Source: Ignavibacteriota bacterium (GTDB lineage Bacteria; Bacteroidota; Ignavibacteria; UBA10030; UBA6906). From it: DNA of 62,258 bases. The DNA is taken from the NCBI GenBank assembly GCA_003158475.1, contig PMJR01000066.1, positions 1 to 62,258 of the forward strand. Direction: 5' to 3'. A model generated the notes under the pieces. It made no database searches. It worked only from the letters and a program-made list of their open reading frames with translations, and was not told where the DNA came from. This document shows positions 52,607-61,187 of this stretch, one piece after another. The position numbers and the translations under genes were made by a program. Within the stretch, counting starts at the first letter, position 1; each line of letters starts with the position of its first letter.

Positions 52607-53578
52607 ATGAGAGTACTCGTCACGGGGATCGATGGCTTCGTCGGAAGCCATGCCGCCGAATACCTGCTCGGCATCGACGGGATGGAACTGCACGGCACGC
52701 ATTTTCTGCATCAGCAGACCGGCAACATCGACCATCTCCGCGGACGCATTACCCTCCACGAAGCCGATATCGTCGACGCGGAGGCCGTGCGGAGCATATT
52801 CAAGGCTGTGCGTCCCGACAAGGTGGTCCACCTGGCGGGGCAGGCATACGTTCCCACGGCGCTGCGCGATCCGTACGGGACATTCAGCGTGAACGTCATG
52901 GGGGGCGTCGCGGTGCTCGACGCAGCCCGGCGGCAGGCGGAAGAAAGGGGTACGGGGCCGGATCTCCTCCTCGTCAGTTCGGGGGAGGTGTACGGGAAAC
53001 CCCGGCTGGAACCGATCAACGAAGAGTCGCCCGTCAGGCCGGAAAATCCGTATGCTGCGAGCAAGGCGAGCGTCGATCTCATCGGCCAGGCGTACCGCCG
53101 CACGTTCGGCGTTCGCGTCAGCGTCGTCCGTCCTTTCAACCACGCCGGTCCCCGTCAGAGTCCCGTCTTCGTCTCTTCTGATTTCGGCCGCCAGTTCGCG
53201 CTCATCGCTGCGGGGAAGAACGAACCGGTGATACATGCCGGCAATATCGACGTACGCCGGGATTTCACCGACGTGCGCGACGTGGTCCGCGCATACTGGG
53301 CGATCCTCACGCACGCCTCCGAACACACCGTGTTCAATCTCTGTTCCGGGCGCGTCGTCGCCATCCGCGATCTCATCGACATGTTCCAGCAGGTGTCGGG
53401 AATACGGGTGACGGTACGGACCGAGGAATCACGGACGCGGGGAGGGGAAGCGCCTCTGATCGCCGGGAGCTATGCACGGTTGCGCGAGGCGACCGGCTGG
53501 GAGCCCATGATCCCGCTCGAGAAGACGCTGGCGGATGTCTTTGCATACTGGACCGCTGAGATCGATTCACGCGGATGA
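52607..53578 (+). CDS. NAD-dependent epimerase/dehydratase, probable GDP-6-deoxy-4-keto-mannose reductase
   Basis: The 323-residue extended SDR has MRVLVTGIDGFVGSHAAEYL for nucleotide binding, HLAGQAYVPTALRDP, the SSGEVYG and YAASK (Tyr-xxx-Lys) catalytic parts, and RPFNHAGPRQSPVFVSSDFGRQ, which is characteristic of Rmd-type GDP-4-keto-6-deoxy-D-mannose reductases producing GDP-rhamnose. It overlaps the next glycosyltransferase gene (ATGA), so it may supply that enzyme with nucleotide sugar. A GMD-type dehydratase is not in the window; a related 4,6-dehydratase activity is the main alternative. Confidence 0.85.
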   Translation: MRVLVTGIDGFVGSHAAEYLLGIDGMELHGTHFLHQQTGNIDHLRGRITLHEADIVDAEAVRSIFKAVRPDKVVHLAGQAYVPTALRDPYGTFSVNVMGGVAVLDAARRQAEERGTGPDLLLVSSGEVYGKPRLEPINEESPVRPENPYAASKASVDLIGQAYRRTFGVRVSVVRPFNHAGPRQSPVFVSSDFGRQFALIAAGKNEPVIHAGNIDVRRDFTDVRDVVRAYWAILTHASEHTVFNLCSGRVVAIRDLIDMFQQVSGIRVTVRTEESRTRGGEAPLIAGSYARLREATGWEPMIPLEKTLADVFAYWTAEIDSRG

Positions 53579-54732
53579 ACATTCTTGTCGTCAACTGGCA
53601 GGACATCACCAACCCGCTCTCCGGCGGCGCGGAAGTCCATTGCCATGAGATCTTCTCCCGGATCGTCCGTGGCGGACACCGCGTGACCCTCTGCTGTTCG
53701 TCGTACCGGGGATCGGTGGGGCGCGAGAGCATCGACGGGATCGAGATACGCCGCTTCGGGAGCAGGCCGTTGTTTAATTTTGTGTTCCCTTTCGCGTACC
53801 TGGCCTGCCTGCGCGGGGGGGACTATGATGTGGTCGTGGAGGACCTCAACAAGGTCCCATTTTTTTCCCCCCTGTACGTGCGGCGTCCGCTCGCCGGAAT
53901 CGCCCATCATCTTTTCGGCAAAAGCGTCTTCCGTGAAACGGACCTCCTCTCCGCCGCCTATGTCTACGTGATGGAGCGTTGCGCAATGGCGCTCTACAGG
54001 ACGAGAATCCCTTTCATGGTCGTCTCCCGGAGCACCGAACAGGAATTCCTCGCCAACGGCTTCTCCCCCGGCCGGCTCGCCGTCATTCACAACTGCGTCG
54101 ATCACCGCAGGTACAATGTCGGCGAGGGGACGAAAAGTGCCGGTCCCCTTGCCGTGTATTTCGGACGGCTAAAGAAGTACAAGAGCGTCGATCACTTTCT
54201 GCGTGCGCTCCCCGCCGTCCTTGCCGCCTTCCCCCCCCTTAAGGCGGTGGTCGCGGGGGACGGGGATGATCTCGAACGGCTCCGCGAAACGGCGCGCGGG
54301 CTCGGGATACAGGACGCGGTCGAATTCACGGGGTTCCTCACCGAAGCGCAGAAGGTCGACCTCCTCCGGAGAGCCTGGTTCACCGTGACGACTTCGCTGA
54401 AGGAGGGGTGGGGACTCACGGTGATCGAAGCGAATGCGTGCGGAACACCGTCGGTCGCTGCGGATGTTCCCGGACTCAGGGATGCCGTCAGGGAAGGAGA
54501 GACGGGGCTTTTATTTCCCTACGGGGACATCGGAGCGCTGAGCGCCCGCATGTTCCGTCTCCTGGAGGACGGGGCGCTCCGGCGGCGTCTCGGGGAGGGT
54601 GCTGTGAGATGGGCTGCGACGTTCGACTGGGATGACGCGGCGGAAAGGACTCTTGCGTTTCTCTCGGGCGTAACCGGAGAATCTCCCCGCGCCCCGGAGA
54701 GCCCCTCCCACGGGAAGAAACTCACTTCATGA
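53575..54732 (+). CDS. GT4-family glycosyltransferase
   Basis: The 385-residue GT-B enzyme has the GT4 N-terminus MNILVVNWQDITNPLSGGAEVHCHEIF, VIHNCVDHRRY in the middle, LAVYFGRLKKYKSVDHFL and the donor-binding E-x7-E in EGWGLTVIEANACGTPSVAADVPGLRDAV. It would retain stereochemistry and add a sugar to a surface polysaccharide or glycolipid in the cytoplasm. It is coupled to the preceding reductase gene. Acceptor and donor are unknown. Confidence 0.88.
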   Translation: MNILVVNWQDITNPLSGGAEVHCHEIFSRIVRGGHRVTLCCSSYRGSVGRESIDGIEIRRFGSRPLFNFVFPFAYLACLRGGDYDVVVEDLNKVPFFSPLYVRRPLAGIAHHLFGKSVFRETDLLSAAYVYVMERCAMALYRTRIPFMVVSRSTEQEFLANGFSPGRLAVIHNCVDHRRYNVGEGTKSAGPLAVYFGRLKKYKSVDHFLRALPAVLAAFPPLKAVVAGDGDDLERLRETARGLGIQDAVEFTGFLTEAQKVDLLRRAWFTVTTSLKEGWGLTVIEANACGTPSVAADVPGLRDAVREGETGLLFPYGDIGALSARMFRLLEDGALRRRLGEGAVRWAATFDWDDAAERTLAFLSGVTGESPRAPESPSHGKKLTS

Positions 54733-54801
54733 GACGCTTGATAAGCCGTATCTGCCGCAACTGGCCCTTCACGTTTGCCTCCTGATCGTTTTCCCGGACC
54801 G

Positions 54802-56952
54802 TCAGTTCAAGAATTCCCATGAAATTCCGAACCTGATCGCCCGCTCCCCTCCGGGATAATACGGCGTGCCGAAGTACCGGTTACCGGCCAGGTTCTCCCA
54901 TATGAAATGGATGTACGCATCGCCGATGTGTCCGATCAGGAAAAAATCGGCGCTCGCGGTCGTTCCGAGCGGCGTCCCGGTGTTCGCCACATACGCGATC
55001 ATCTCCGGATTGAACAGGAATCCTACGTAGGGGAGCGTGAACCGTCCCCTGAAACCGGTCTTCAGCTCCAGCTTGTCGTTCACGAGTTTCTTCCGGTAGA
55101 AGAGGCCCCCGCTCCCGGAGAACTTCGGATATGCCTGAAGTATTGCGCCGCCGGATTTCTGGAGAAGGTACTCCAGGTTCCCCTCGAGCGAGAATGACCA
55201 GAAGCGGACGTCGAGATGCGCGGTGACCCCGCTCGTGTTTACCGCGGGACCGTTCGCGATGACTGCGCCCGGGAAGGGGGAAGCCGTTCCGTTGTAGGGG
55301 GTGAATGTGATCGGGTCGGTAACCGTCCTGTGAAAGAGCGCCAGGCGGACCGTCCCTGTCTCCGCAGTCCCGAATGTCGCTCCCGCTTCTTCAACAGTGT
55401 GGTGTTCGGCGACGATCGGCCCCGTCCGTACCACAGTGGAATCGGTCCAGAAGAGCTCCTGGTAATTCGGCACGCGCCACGACTGGCTCACTCCGCCGTA
55501 GAGGCTGAGCCATCGTCCGAAACGGAGCGTTGCGTCCGCACCGTACCCCGCGTACTCTTTCCCGAGGTACGAGTCGATCCTCGCGTAGAGAGCGACCGCG
55601 ACGGGACCCTCCGGATCGATCTCCTCCTTTCCCCAGAGTGCCCCCACGACGTTCCGGCGCCGTCCGAGGTTCGGACTCCCTTCGATCTGGCGGAGTTCCA
55701 CATTCCCCCCGACGCCGAGGTGCTGGAAACCCGTTGCGACGTCCTGTGTCGCCTGGACACCCGTCCAGGATGAAACATGGTCCGAGGAGACCCCCGGTGG
55801 AAAATCATGGTAGGGGTCCTCCCGTTCCCGGAACTCTCTCATCGTGTGGGAGTAATACAACGTGAGGTTCGTGACGTCTGCGGTGTCCCCCAGGAATGTC
55901 CCGACAAGGGAGAGATCGAAGTCGTTCCTTGTCACCTTTTCGTATGTGCTGTCCTGTTTCATAACCGCGAGTGTATTGTCGAACGCGGTCAGAAAGCCGC
56001 TCAACGTATCAACCACACCGCCGTTCATCTGCGTCTGTGTCGACGTGTGATAGTGGGAGAGTATGAGGTTGATGTCATGCGATATGTTGTACCTGATCTT
56101 CTCTCTTGCGTTCCAGGCGTCGTGCGCTTCGCCGATGAACCTCCCGTCCGTCGTCTGGTGCTGAAAACCGAGAGTGACGTTCATTTTCCGCGATATATTC
56201 TGGCTGAACGTGCCGTCGACGTTGGAGTAACCGTACGCGCCTTCGGAGTAGTTGAACTTGGTAAAAGGCTTGTTGCTGTTGTAGTTCTTTGTCACGAGGT
56301 TGACCGCAGCGCCCGTACTGTTGAGGCCGTAGAGGAACGCCCTGGGTCCTGTCACCACCTCGATCCGGTCGGCATATTCGGCCGTGAAATCATACAGCTT
56401 GAACACGCCGGATGCGGGGTCGTTCAACCCCCTCCCGTTGGAGCTTACCCTTGCAGCCCGCCAGTCGACCCCATCGAATGTGGCCTGGCTGTACTGTCCC
56501 TCGCTCTCCTGGTCCATCATGAAGACTCCGGGGAAGGACTCCAGTATCCCCCCCAGGGAGCGATAGTCGAGCCAGTGGAGGTCCCGGCTTGTCCTGACCC
56601 CGGAGGTGTCGGCGAACCGGTCGAGCGTCCCCACGAGGGACGGCGTGCTCATCCTTCCCAGCGTGTCCGCTGCCGCCGCACTGGAATCGTTCCTCCCCTG
56701 TCTCAGGGAGTCGGCCGCCGCATGACGGATCCGAAGTGAGTCCTCGCGAGGAGTACGGGGTCGCGTGGAATCCGGAGGGGGTGCTTGTGGCGCCAGCGCT
56801 GCCGCCATCTTTGGCAGCGGCTTCGGTAGCGCCGCAGGCGCCACAATGACGCAGAGCAGGAGCAGGCAGAGAGCGATCAACGCCCTCCTGCGTCCCGGCC
56901 GCCGTCGGACTGGTTCAGATCTGGTTCGGGACGCAGAACGTCGCAACTTCAT
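54802..56952 (-). CDS. TonB-dependent receptor
   Basis: The 716-residue protein has an Arg-rich start, a signal/anchor helix (ALIALCLLLLCVIVAPAAL), a Pro/Ser/Arg-rich linker of ~60 residues, then a plug domain (SLGGILESFPGVFMMDQ…FDGVDWRAAR… DRIEVVTGPRAFLYGLNSTGAAVNLVTKNY) and a β-barrel ending IRFGISWEFLN with the terminal aromatic. Such receptors import iron complexes, cobalamin or glycans with TonB energy. No TonB box is recognised, and the plug is preceded by the linker rather than a CarboxypepD_reg domain. It overlaps ispE by 4 nt (ATGA), an unusual pairing. The ligand is unknown. Confidence 0.87.
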   Translation of the reverse strand: MKLRRSASRTRSEPVRRRPGRRRALIALCLLLLCVIVAPAALPKPLPKMAAALAPQAPPPDSTRPRTPREDSLRIRHAAADSLRQGRNDSSAAAADTLGRMSTPSLVGTLDRFADTSGVRTSRDLHWLDYRSLGGILESFPGVFMMDQESEGQYSQATFDGVDWRAARVSSNGRGLNDPASGVFKLYDFTAEYADRIEVVTGPRAFLYGLNSTGAAVNLVTKNYNSNKPFTKFNYSEGAYGYSNVDGTFSQNISRKMNVTLGFQHQTTDGRFIGEAHDAWNAREKIRYNISHDINLILSHYHTSTQTQMNGGVVDTLSGFLTAFDNTLAVMKQDSTYEKVTRNDFDLSLVGTFLGDTADVTNLTLYYSHTMREFREREDPYHDFPPGVSSDHVSSWTGVQATQDVATGFQHLGVGGNVELRQIEGSPNLGRRRNVVGALWGKEEIDPEGPVAVALYARIDSYLGKEYAGYGADATLRFGRWLSLYGGVSQSWRVPNYQELFWTDSTVVRTGPIVAEHHTVEEAGATFGTAETGTVRLALFHRTVTDPITFTPYNGTASPFPGAVIANGPAVNTSGVTAHLDVRFWSFSLEGNLEYLLQKSGGAILQAYPKFSGSGGLFYRKKLVNDKLELKTGFRGRFTLPYVGFLFNPEMIAYVANTGTPLGTTASADFFLIGHIGDAYIHFIWENLAGNRYFGTPYYPGGERAIRFGISWEFLN

Positions 56953-57845
56953 ACCCGGGAATGTGGGGGAGTGATAAACGTCCGGACGCCGGGCGATGTG
57001 AGCGAAGCCGCTGCGAGACCGGCGGCTCCCGTGTCATGAAAGAATCCGTAGACTGATGACCCGCTCCCCGACATCGACGCAAAGAGGGCCCCGTCCCTCG
57101 CCATCGATTCCTTGATGGACCGGATCACGGGGTGCTCCCGGAAAACGGGAGACTCGAAATCGTTGACCAGGTGTTCGCGCAGGAGGAGGGGATCCGACAT
57201 CCCGCGGAGGAGAAGGGAGCGGAGGTCTTCCTGATCCGGCCGTTCCGGCGGTCGCGGGACGATGCGCGAGTAGGCCCATCGTGTCGAGACCTGGACAGGG
57301 GGTGTGCACAGGAGAATGGCGAACGGGACGTCGAGCCGGAAGTATTCCAGAACCTCTCCTCTTCCCGTCCCGAGCGCGGAGTCCTCCCCGAGGAAGAACG
57401 GGACGTCGGAGCCCAGCCGGAGTGCCAGTGCACGGAGATCGTCCTGGGGAAGGCTCTTCCCCCACAGCGCAGGGAGTGACCGGAGCACAGCAGCGGCGTC
57501 CGCGCTTCCACCCCCCAGGCCGGCCCCGATGGGTATGCGCTTGGTGATGTCAATTCGTACTCCGGGTCGTACTCCGGGCCGCACCTCCGTTCCTGCATCG
57601 AGCCTTTCCCGGAGCATCAGTGCCGCGGCGTAGCAGATGTTCGTCTGATCAGAGGGGGCCGCGGCATCGGTTGTGTGCACCGTGATGGCGTCCGAGGGAC
57701 GGAGAAGGATGTCGTCGAAGAGGCCGATGCGGTGGAAAACCGTGCGGATCTCGTGATACCCGTCGGTCCGCTTCCCCGTCACACGCAATCCGAGATTGAT
57801 CTTGGCGTATGCCCTGCAACTGATCTGGGGGGGAATGGGGGACAT
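56949..57845 (-). CDS. ispE: 4-diphosphocytidyl-2-C-methyl-D-erythritol kinase
   Basis: The 298-residue GHMP kinase of the MEP isoprenoid pathway phosphorylates CDP-ME. Motifs: YAKINLGLRVTGKRTDGYHEI at the start, the ATP motif PIGAGLGGGSADAAAVLRSLP, GSDVPFFLGEDSALGTGRGE and MSGSGSSVYGFF at the end. ATG 57845 begins at the family start, so the 430-residue frame is not used. The start lies only ~8 nt from the -10 of the candidate promoter, suggesting a leaderless transcript. It is followed by the receptor gene with ATGA overlap. Confidence 0.95.
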   Translation of the reverse strand: MSPIPPQISCRAYAKINLGLRVTGKRTDGYHEIRTVFHRIGLFDDILLRPSDAITVHTTDAAAPSDQTNICYAAALMLRERLDAGTEVRPGVRPGVRIDITKRIPIGAGLGGGSADAAAVLRSLPALWGKSLPQDDLRALALRLGSDVPFFLGEDSALGTGRGEVLEYFRLDVPFAILLCTPPVQVSTRWAYSRIVPRPPERPDQEDLRSLLLRGMSDPLLLREHLVNDFESPVFREHPVIRSIKESMARDGALFASMSGSGSSVYGFFHDTGAAGLAAASLTSPGVRTFITPPHSRV

Positions 57846-57853
57846 GGTGCTGA

Positions 57854-57882
57854 AATATACGCCCGAAAGAGCGCGAAAGCAA
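57854..57882 (-). promoter_or_regulatory. Candidate ispE promoter, near-leaderless
   Basis: Read on the minus strand: TTGCTT (57882-57877), a 17-nt spacer, TATATT (57859-57854). With the ispE ATG at 57845, the transcript would begin at or next to the start codon. Confidence 0.55.
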
Positions 57883-57963
57883 AACACGGGGAACAGGATC
57901 GAACAGGGGTAACGCCCCGTCTCCGTGCCCCTCGGCACGGGCGGTGTCCCACGGCACAGCTGG

Positions 57964-57992
57964 TTGACTCTCGTCGGAACCGGGATTACATT
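57964..57992 (+). promoter_or_regulatory. Candidate promoter of the YCF48-like gene
   Basis: TTGACT (57964-57969), a 17-nt spacer and TACATT (57987-57992) precede a ~145-nt leader. A 7-bp hairpin (CCGTGCC 57923-57929 with GGCACGG 57934-57940) lies upstream. Confidence 0.45.
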
Positions 57993-58144
57993 ATAAACAT
58001 ACAGTTCATTGATCAGACGGCTTCTTGTGTCCTGTTTTTGGGGAGAGGGGCCGTTTTTTTTGCTTTCGCATAAGGATGCGGGACTCGGTCCTTGGACGAC
58101 AAACGCAAACGCAAAATCGCGCTTCTCTGAGGAGAAAGACGGCC

Positions 58145-60343
58145 ATGAGACATGTATTGCTCTGTTCCATAGTGGCATCATTGGCTCTATGTGCGGACTC
58201 CTCGTTCTCACAATCCAGCTGGTTCTGGCAGAATCCATCACCGACCGGTCAAATACTCAACGCGGTTTCTTCTCCTGATACCAATACGGTTGTAGCAGTT
58301 GGCCCTTTTGGAACGCTGCTCCGATCGACAGACGGCGGTTTGACGTGGAAGGAGCCTGTGATCGGAACCCCGCATCATCTCAATGGTGTCTCATTTGGTG
58401 ATGCATATTCAGGTACAGCGGTCGGAAGTTATGGCGTGATTCTGCACACCACGAACGCGGGTGTGACCTGGGTTGCGCAATCGAGCGGGACATCGGAATT
58501 CCTGAATGGAGTATGTTTCACGGACGCCGGGACAGGGACAGTTGTCGGGAGCAATGGCATAATTCTTCGCACGACGAACGGAGGTGCTACCTGGGCAACG
58601 CAATCAAGCAGGACAACAAATTCTCTTTCAAGTGTTGATTTTGTGGATGCCAATACGGGGACTGCTGTGGGGGAGGCCGGCACGGTTCTCCGGACGACGA
58701 ATGGAGGCGCGACATGGACGCCACAATCAGGCGGAACTGTGTGGCCTCTCTATGGAGTCCACCTTACGGATGACAGCACCGGCACGGCAGTGGGGTGGGG
58801 GCCTACGGGATTACGCTCCGCGAACGGTCTGGTCCTTCGCACAACGGATGGAGGCACCACATGGGCCGCGCAGAATATAAAGTCAATCCCGTTATATGCT
58901 GTTCGGTTTAGCGATGCAAGAACCGGCACCGCGGTCGGAGCAAGCGGATTGAACGGCATCAACGGGATTATCCTCCATACGACTGATGGAGGATTAACCT
59001 GGACGCCGATAGACACTGTCTCAAATTACGTTTTCAAGGCGGTACATTTTGCCAACGGCAGAATAGGATGGGCTGTCGGAGTGAAGGGGGCTATTTTCCG
59101 CACGACAGATGGAGGGGTGAAGTGGTCGGCTCAGTCAACGCTGCCGACATCATCGGCACTCTACGGGGGTTGCTTTGTTGACGACAAGACCGCGTTTGCT
59201 GTGGGCAACAACGGCGCTTTGCTTCGCACAACAGATGGAGGCTCCACATGGACCAGGCCGTCAGGTGATTTTGGACCCACCGAGTTCCACGCAATCGCGT
59301 TCGCTGATGCGGATTCAGGAACCGCCGTCGGAAATTTCCATGGATATTTCCGTAGCACTGACGGTGGAGCCAGTTGGGTGTGGGAGTATAACACCATCAT
59401 GTTGTTTGCGAATGCAGTCTGTTTCCCGAGTTCCCGTGTTGGATACATGGTGGGGAATGGCATCGCCAAGACAACTGACGGTGGGGCTTCGTGGATCAAG
59501 CAATCAGCCGGGCCCGACCTGGCTGCAGTCTGTTTCACCGATACCAACACAGGGACCGCCGTTGGATACTTCAATATGCTCCGGACGACAGACGGCGGGG
59601 TGAATTGGACGGAAGTGCCGGGGATGACGAACTACTTCCTTTATGGTGTATCGTTCACGGACGCAAACACGGGGACCGCCGTGGGGTCTGACGGAACCGG
59701 CAGTTGCATTATTCGCACGACGGATGGAGGGGCGACCTGGACAAACCAACCAAGTGGATTGCCTGGTGCGCCTTTCAACTCCATTCTCAATGCGGTCTGC
59801 TTCCTGGATGCAAACACAGGGATTGCAGTCGGACAAAGTAGCGGTATTGGCGAGTTGGATATACCCGCTGGTTATATCATCAGCGTGATTCTCCGTACAA
59901 CCAATGGAGGATCAACGTGGGCACAGGATCCATTCACGAGCTATAACGAGCTGTTGGGAGTATCCTCCCTCAATGCTCATACGTTGATGGCTTTTGGACA
60001 CGGCGGCACGATTCTTCGCACGGACAATGGCGGTCTAACGGGCATCAAAAATTCTCCACCGTTCCGGTCCGCGAGCCCGGCACAGGTGGTTCTGATGCAG
60101 AATTATCCGAACCCGTTCAATCCATCTACCACAATTCGGTACAGCCTGCCACACCGAACCCGGGTGACGCTGGGGGTATTCAACATACTCGGACAACAGG
60201 TCGCACTTCTCCAGAACGGCGATCAGGACGCCGGCTTCCACGAGGTGCGGTTTGACGGCTCAGGACTTGCGTCGGGGGTGTATTTCTACCGAATACAGGC
60301 GGGAGATTTTGTGCAGACGAAGAAACTGGCGCTCGTAAAATAA
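58145..60343 (+). CDS. YCF48-like β-propeller repeat protein with T9SS sorting domain
   Basis: The 732-residue protein starts at ATG 58145 with GAGGAG upstream and a signal peptide (LLCSIVASLALCADSSFSQ). It contains 14 repeats of the YCF48/Hcf136 kind, each with a variant of xRTTDGGxTW spaced by ~40-60 residues and alternating with SVxFxDxxTGTAVG. These fold as β-propellers. At the end, MQNYPNPFNPSTTIRYSLP begins a type A T9SS C-terminal domain ending TKKLALVK, so the protein is exported to the cell surface. Despite the name there is no link to photosystem assembly here. A carbohydrate or protein binding role is a guess. Confidence 0.9.
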   Translation: MRHVLLCSIVASLALCADSSFSQSSWFWQNPSPTGQILNAVSSPDTNTVVAVGPFGTLLRSTDGGLTWKEPVIGTPHHLNGVSFGDAYSGTAVGSYGVILHTTNAGVTWVAQSSGTSEFLNGVCFTDAGTGTVVGSNGIILRTTNGGATWATQSSRTTNSLSSVDFVDANTGTAVGEAGTVLRTTNGGATWTPQSGGTVWPLYGVHLTDDSTGTAVGWGPTGLRSANGLVLRTTDGGTTWAAQNIKSIPLYAVRFSDARTGTAVGASGLNGINGIILHTTDGGLTWTPIDTVSNYVFKAVHFANGRIGWAVGVKGAIFRTTDGGVKWSAQSTLPTSSALYGGCFVDDKTAFAVGNNGALLRTTDGGSTWTRPSGDFGPTEFHAIAFADADSGTAVGNFHGYFRSTDGGASWVWEYNTIMLFANAVCFPSSRVGYMVGNGIAKTTDGGASWIKQSAGPDLAAVCFTDTNTGTAVGYFNMLRTTDGGVNWTEVPGMTNYFLYGVSFTDANTGTAVGSDGTGSCIIRTTDGGATWTNQPSGLPGAPFNSILNAVCFLDANTGIAVGQSSGIGELDIPAGYIISVILRTTNGGSTWAQDPFTSYNELLGVSSLNAHTLMAFGHGGTILRTDNGGLTGIKNSPPFRSASPAQVVLMQNYPNPFNPSTTIRYSLPHRTRVTLGVFNILGQQVALLQNGDQDAGFHEVRFDGSGLASGVYFYRIQAGDFVQTKKLALVK

Positions 60344-61187
60344 GGACAAGCTAACTGATCCTGCTCTTGTCGGGTGCGGAGGCGAGGGCGCTCTGCCTCC
60401 AAGTGGCGCTGAAGCGCCATGGCGACAAAGGCGCTCATCCCGACCGTGGTGAGACTCTGACGCGATATAAAAGCGAAGAATAAAGAGAGCACCGAGAGCC
60501 TGATCCGCGAGGGTTACTTTATTTTATGCCCTCGACGCTCGATCCGGTTGGGCCGGTGGGAGGCGATCAAGCCATTAACGTCCTGAAGGATATGAACGAG
60601 CTCGAAGCGGGGCACGAAGAGTTTGTGAAGAGTCTAGTTCCGAGCGTGGGTACGCTGTGATGAATCGCGCCGCGGGTCGCGGAAAAGATGACATGGACAA
60701 CCATCTTGAAATGAACCCACGAAAAGGCTTTTAACGCATCTGTTATCCGACTGGGAGCGAAAACTCACACGGCTGAATCTCTTTCAGAAATAATAAGTGC
60801 CCAGATCCGAAAATAAGTTCCCGCATAACTTCTTATCTCAATTGATCTATCGAGACTGATCAATTCTGCAACATTGACAATGGCGAGTTGACGCAATACC
60901 TTATTCGCGGAGTCTACACTGTTCTTCGCAATCGCTCCTTGTGTATCCGCAGCGATTCGGAGTGACTGTTCCCCTCGTAACCGTCGCTTGCTCGTCGCTG
61001 AATCCTGGAAGTGATTAGATTTCCCTTGCATCGGCTGACTGGAATAGTCGGTTCTTCTTGAACCCTTTTGGGCCGAGCCGGAAGCCCGCCCACTTTAACC
61101 CCCATGATGATGAGAACGAATGGAACGTGATTCATCAGAAAGTCCAACGCGCGAAGCCATGGCGATCGCAATAGTTGAGGATTCTGT
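60344..61187. other. Gene-poor 0.84-kb region
   Basis: After the hairpins there is only a 44-residue frame at 60526-60660 (start MPSTLDPVGPVGGD, end VKSLVPSVGTL) without a ribosome site, and two overlapping minus-strand frames (60765-61031, 60914-61171) that lack domain features. Base composition is lower in GC than the core. It may contain decayed genes, but none can be named. Confidence 0.4.
60378..60419 (+). terminator. Two adjacent hairpins after the YCF48-like gene
   Basis: A 6-bp stem GGAGGC/GCCTCC (60378-60383 with 60395-60400) is followed by a perfect stem TGGCGC-TGAA-GCGCCA (60404-60419). No T-run follows, so this may end transcription with Rho or stabilise the message. Confidence 0.4.

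Noticed and set aside
58145-60343. Photosystem II assembly factor
   Set aside because: YCF48-like repeats are widespread in non-photosynthetic FCB surface proteins, and here they carry a T9SS sorting domain.
60765-61171. Overlapping minus-strand frames considered as a four-helix-bundle or toxin-type gene
   Set aside because: No conserved motif, no good start and no ribosome site; left as unassigned.
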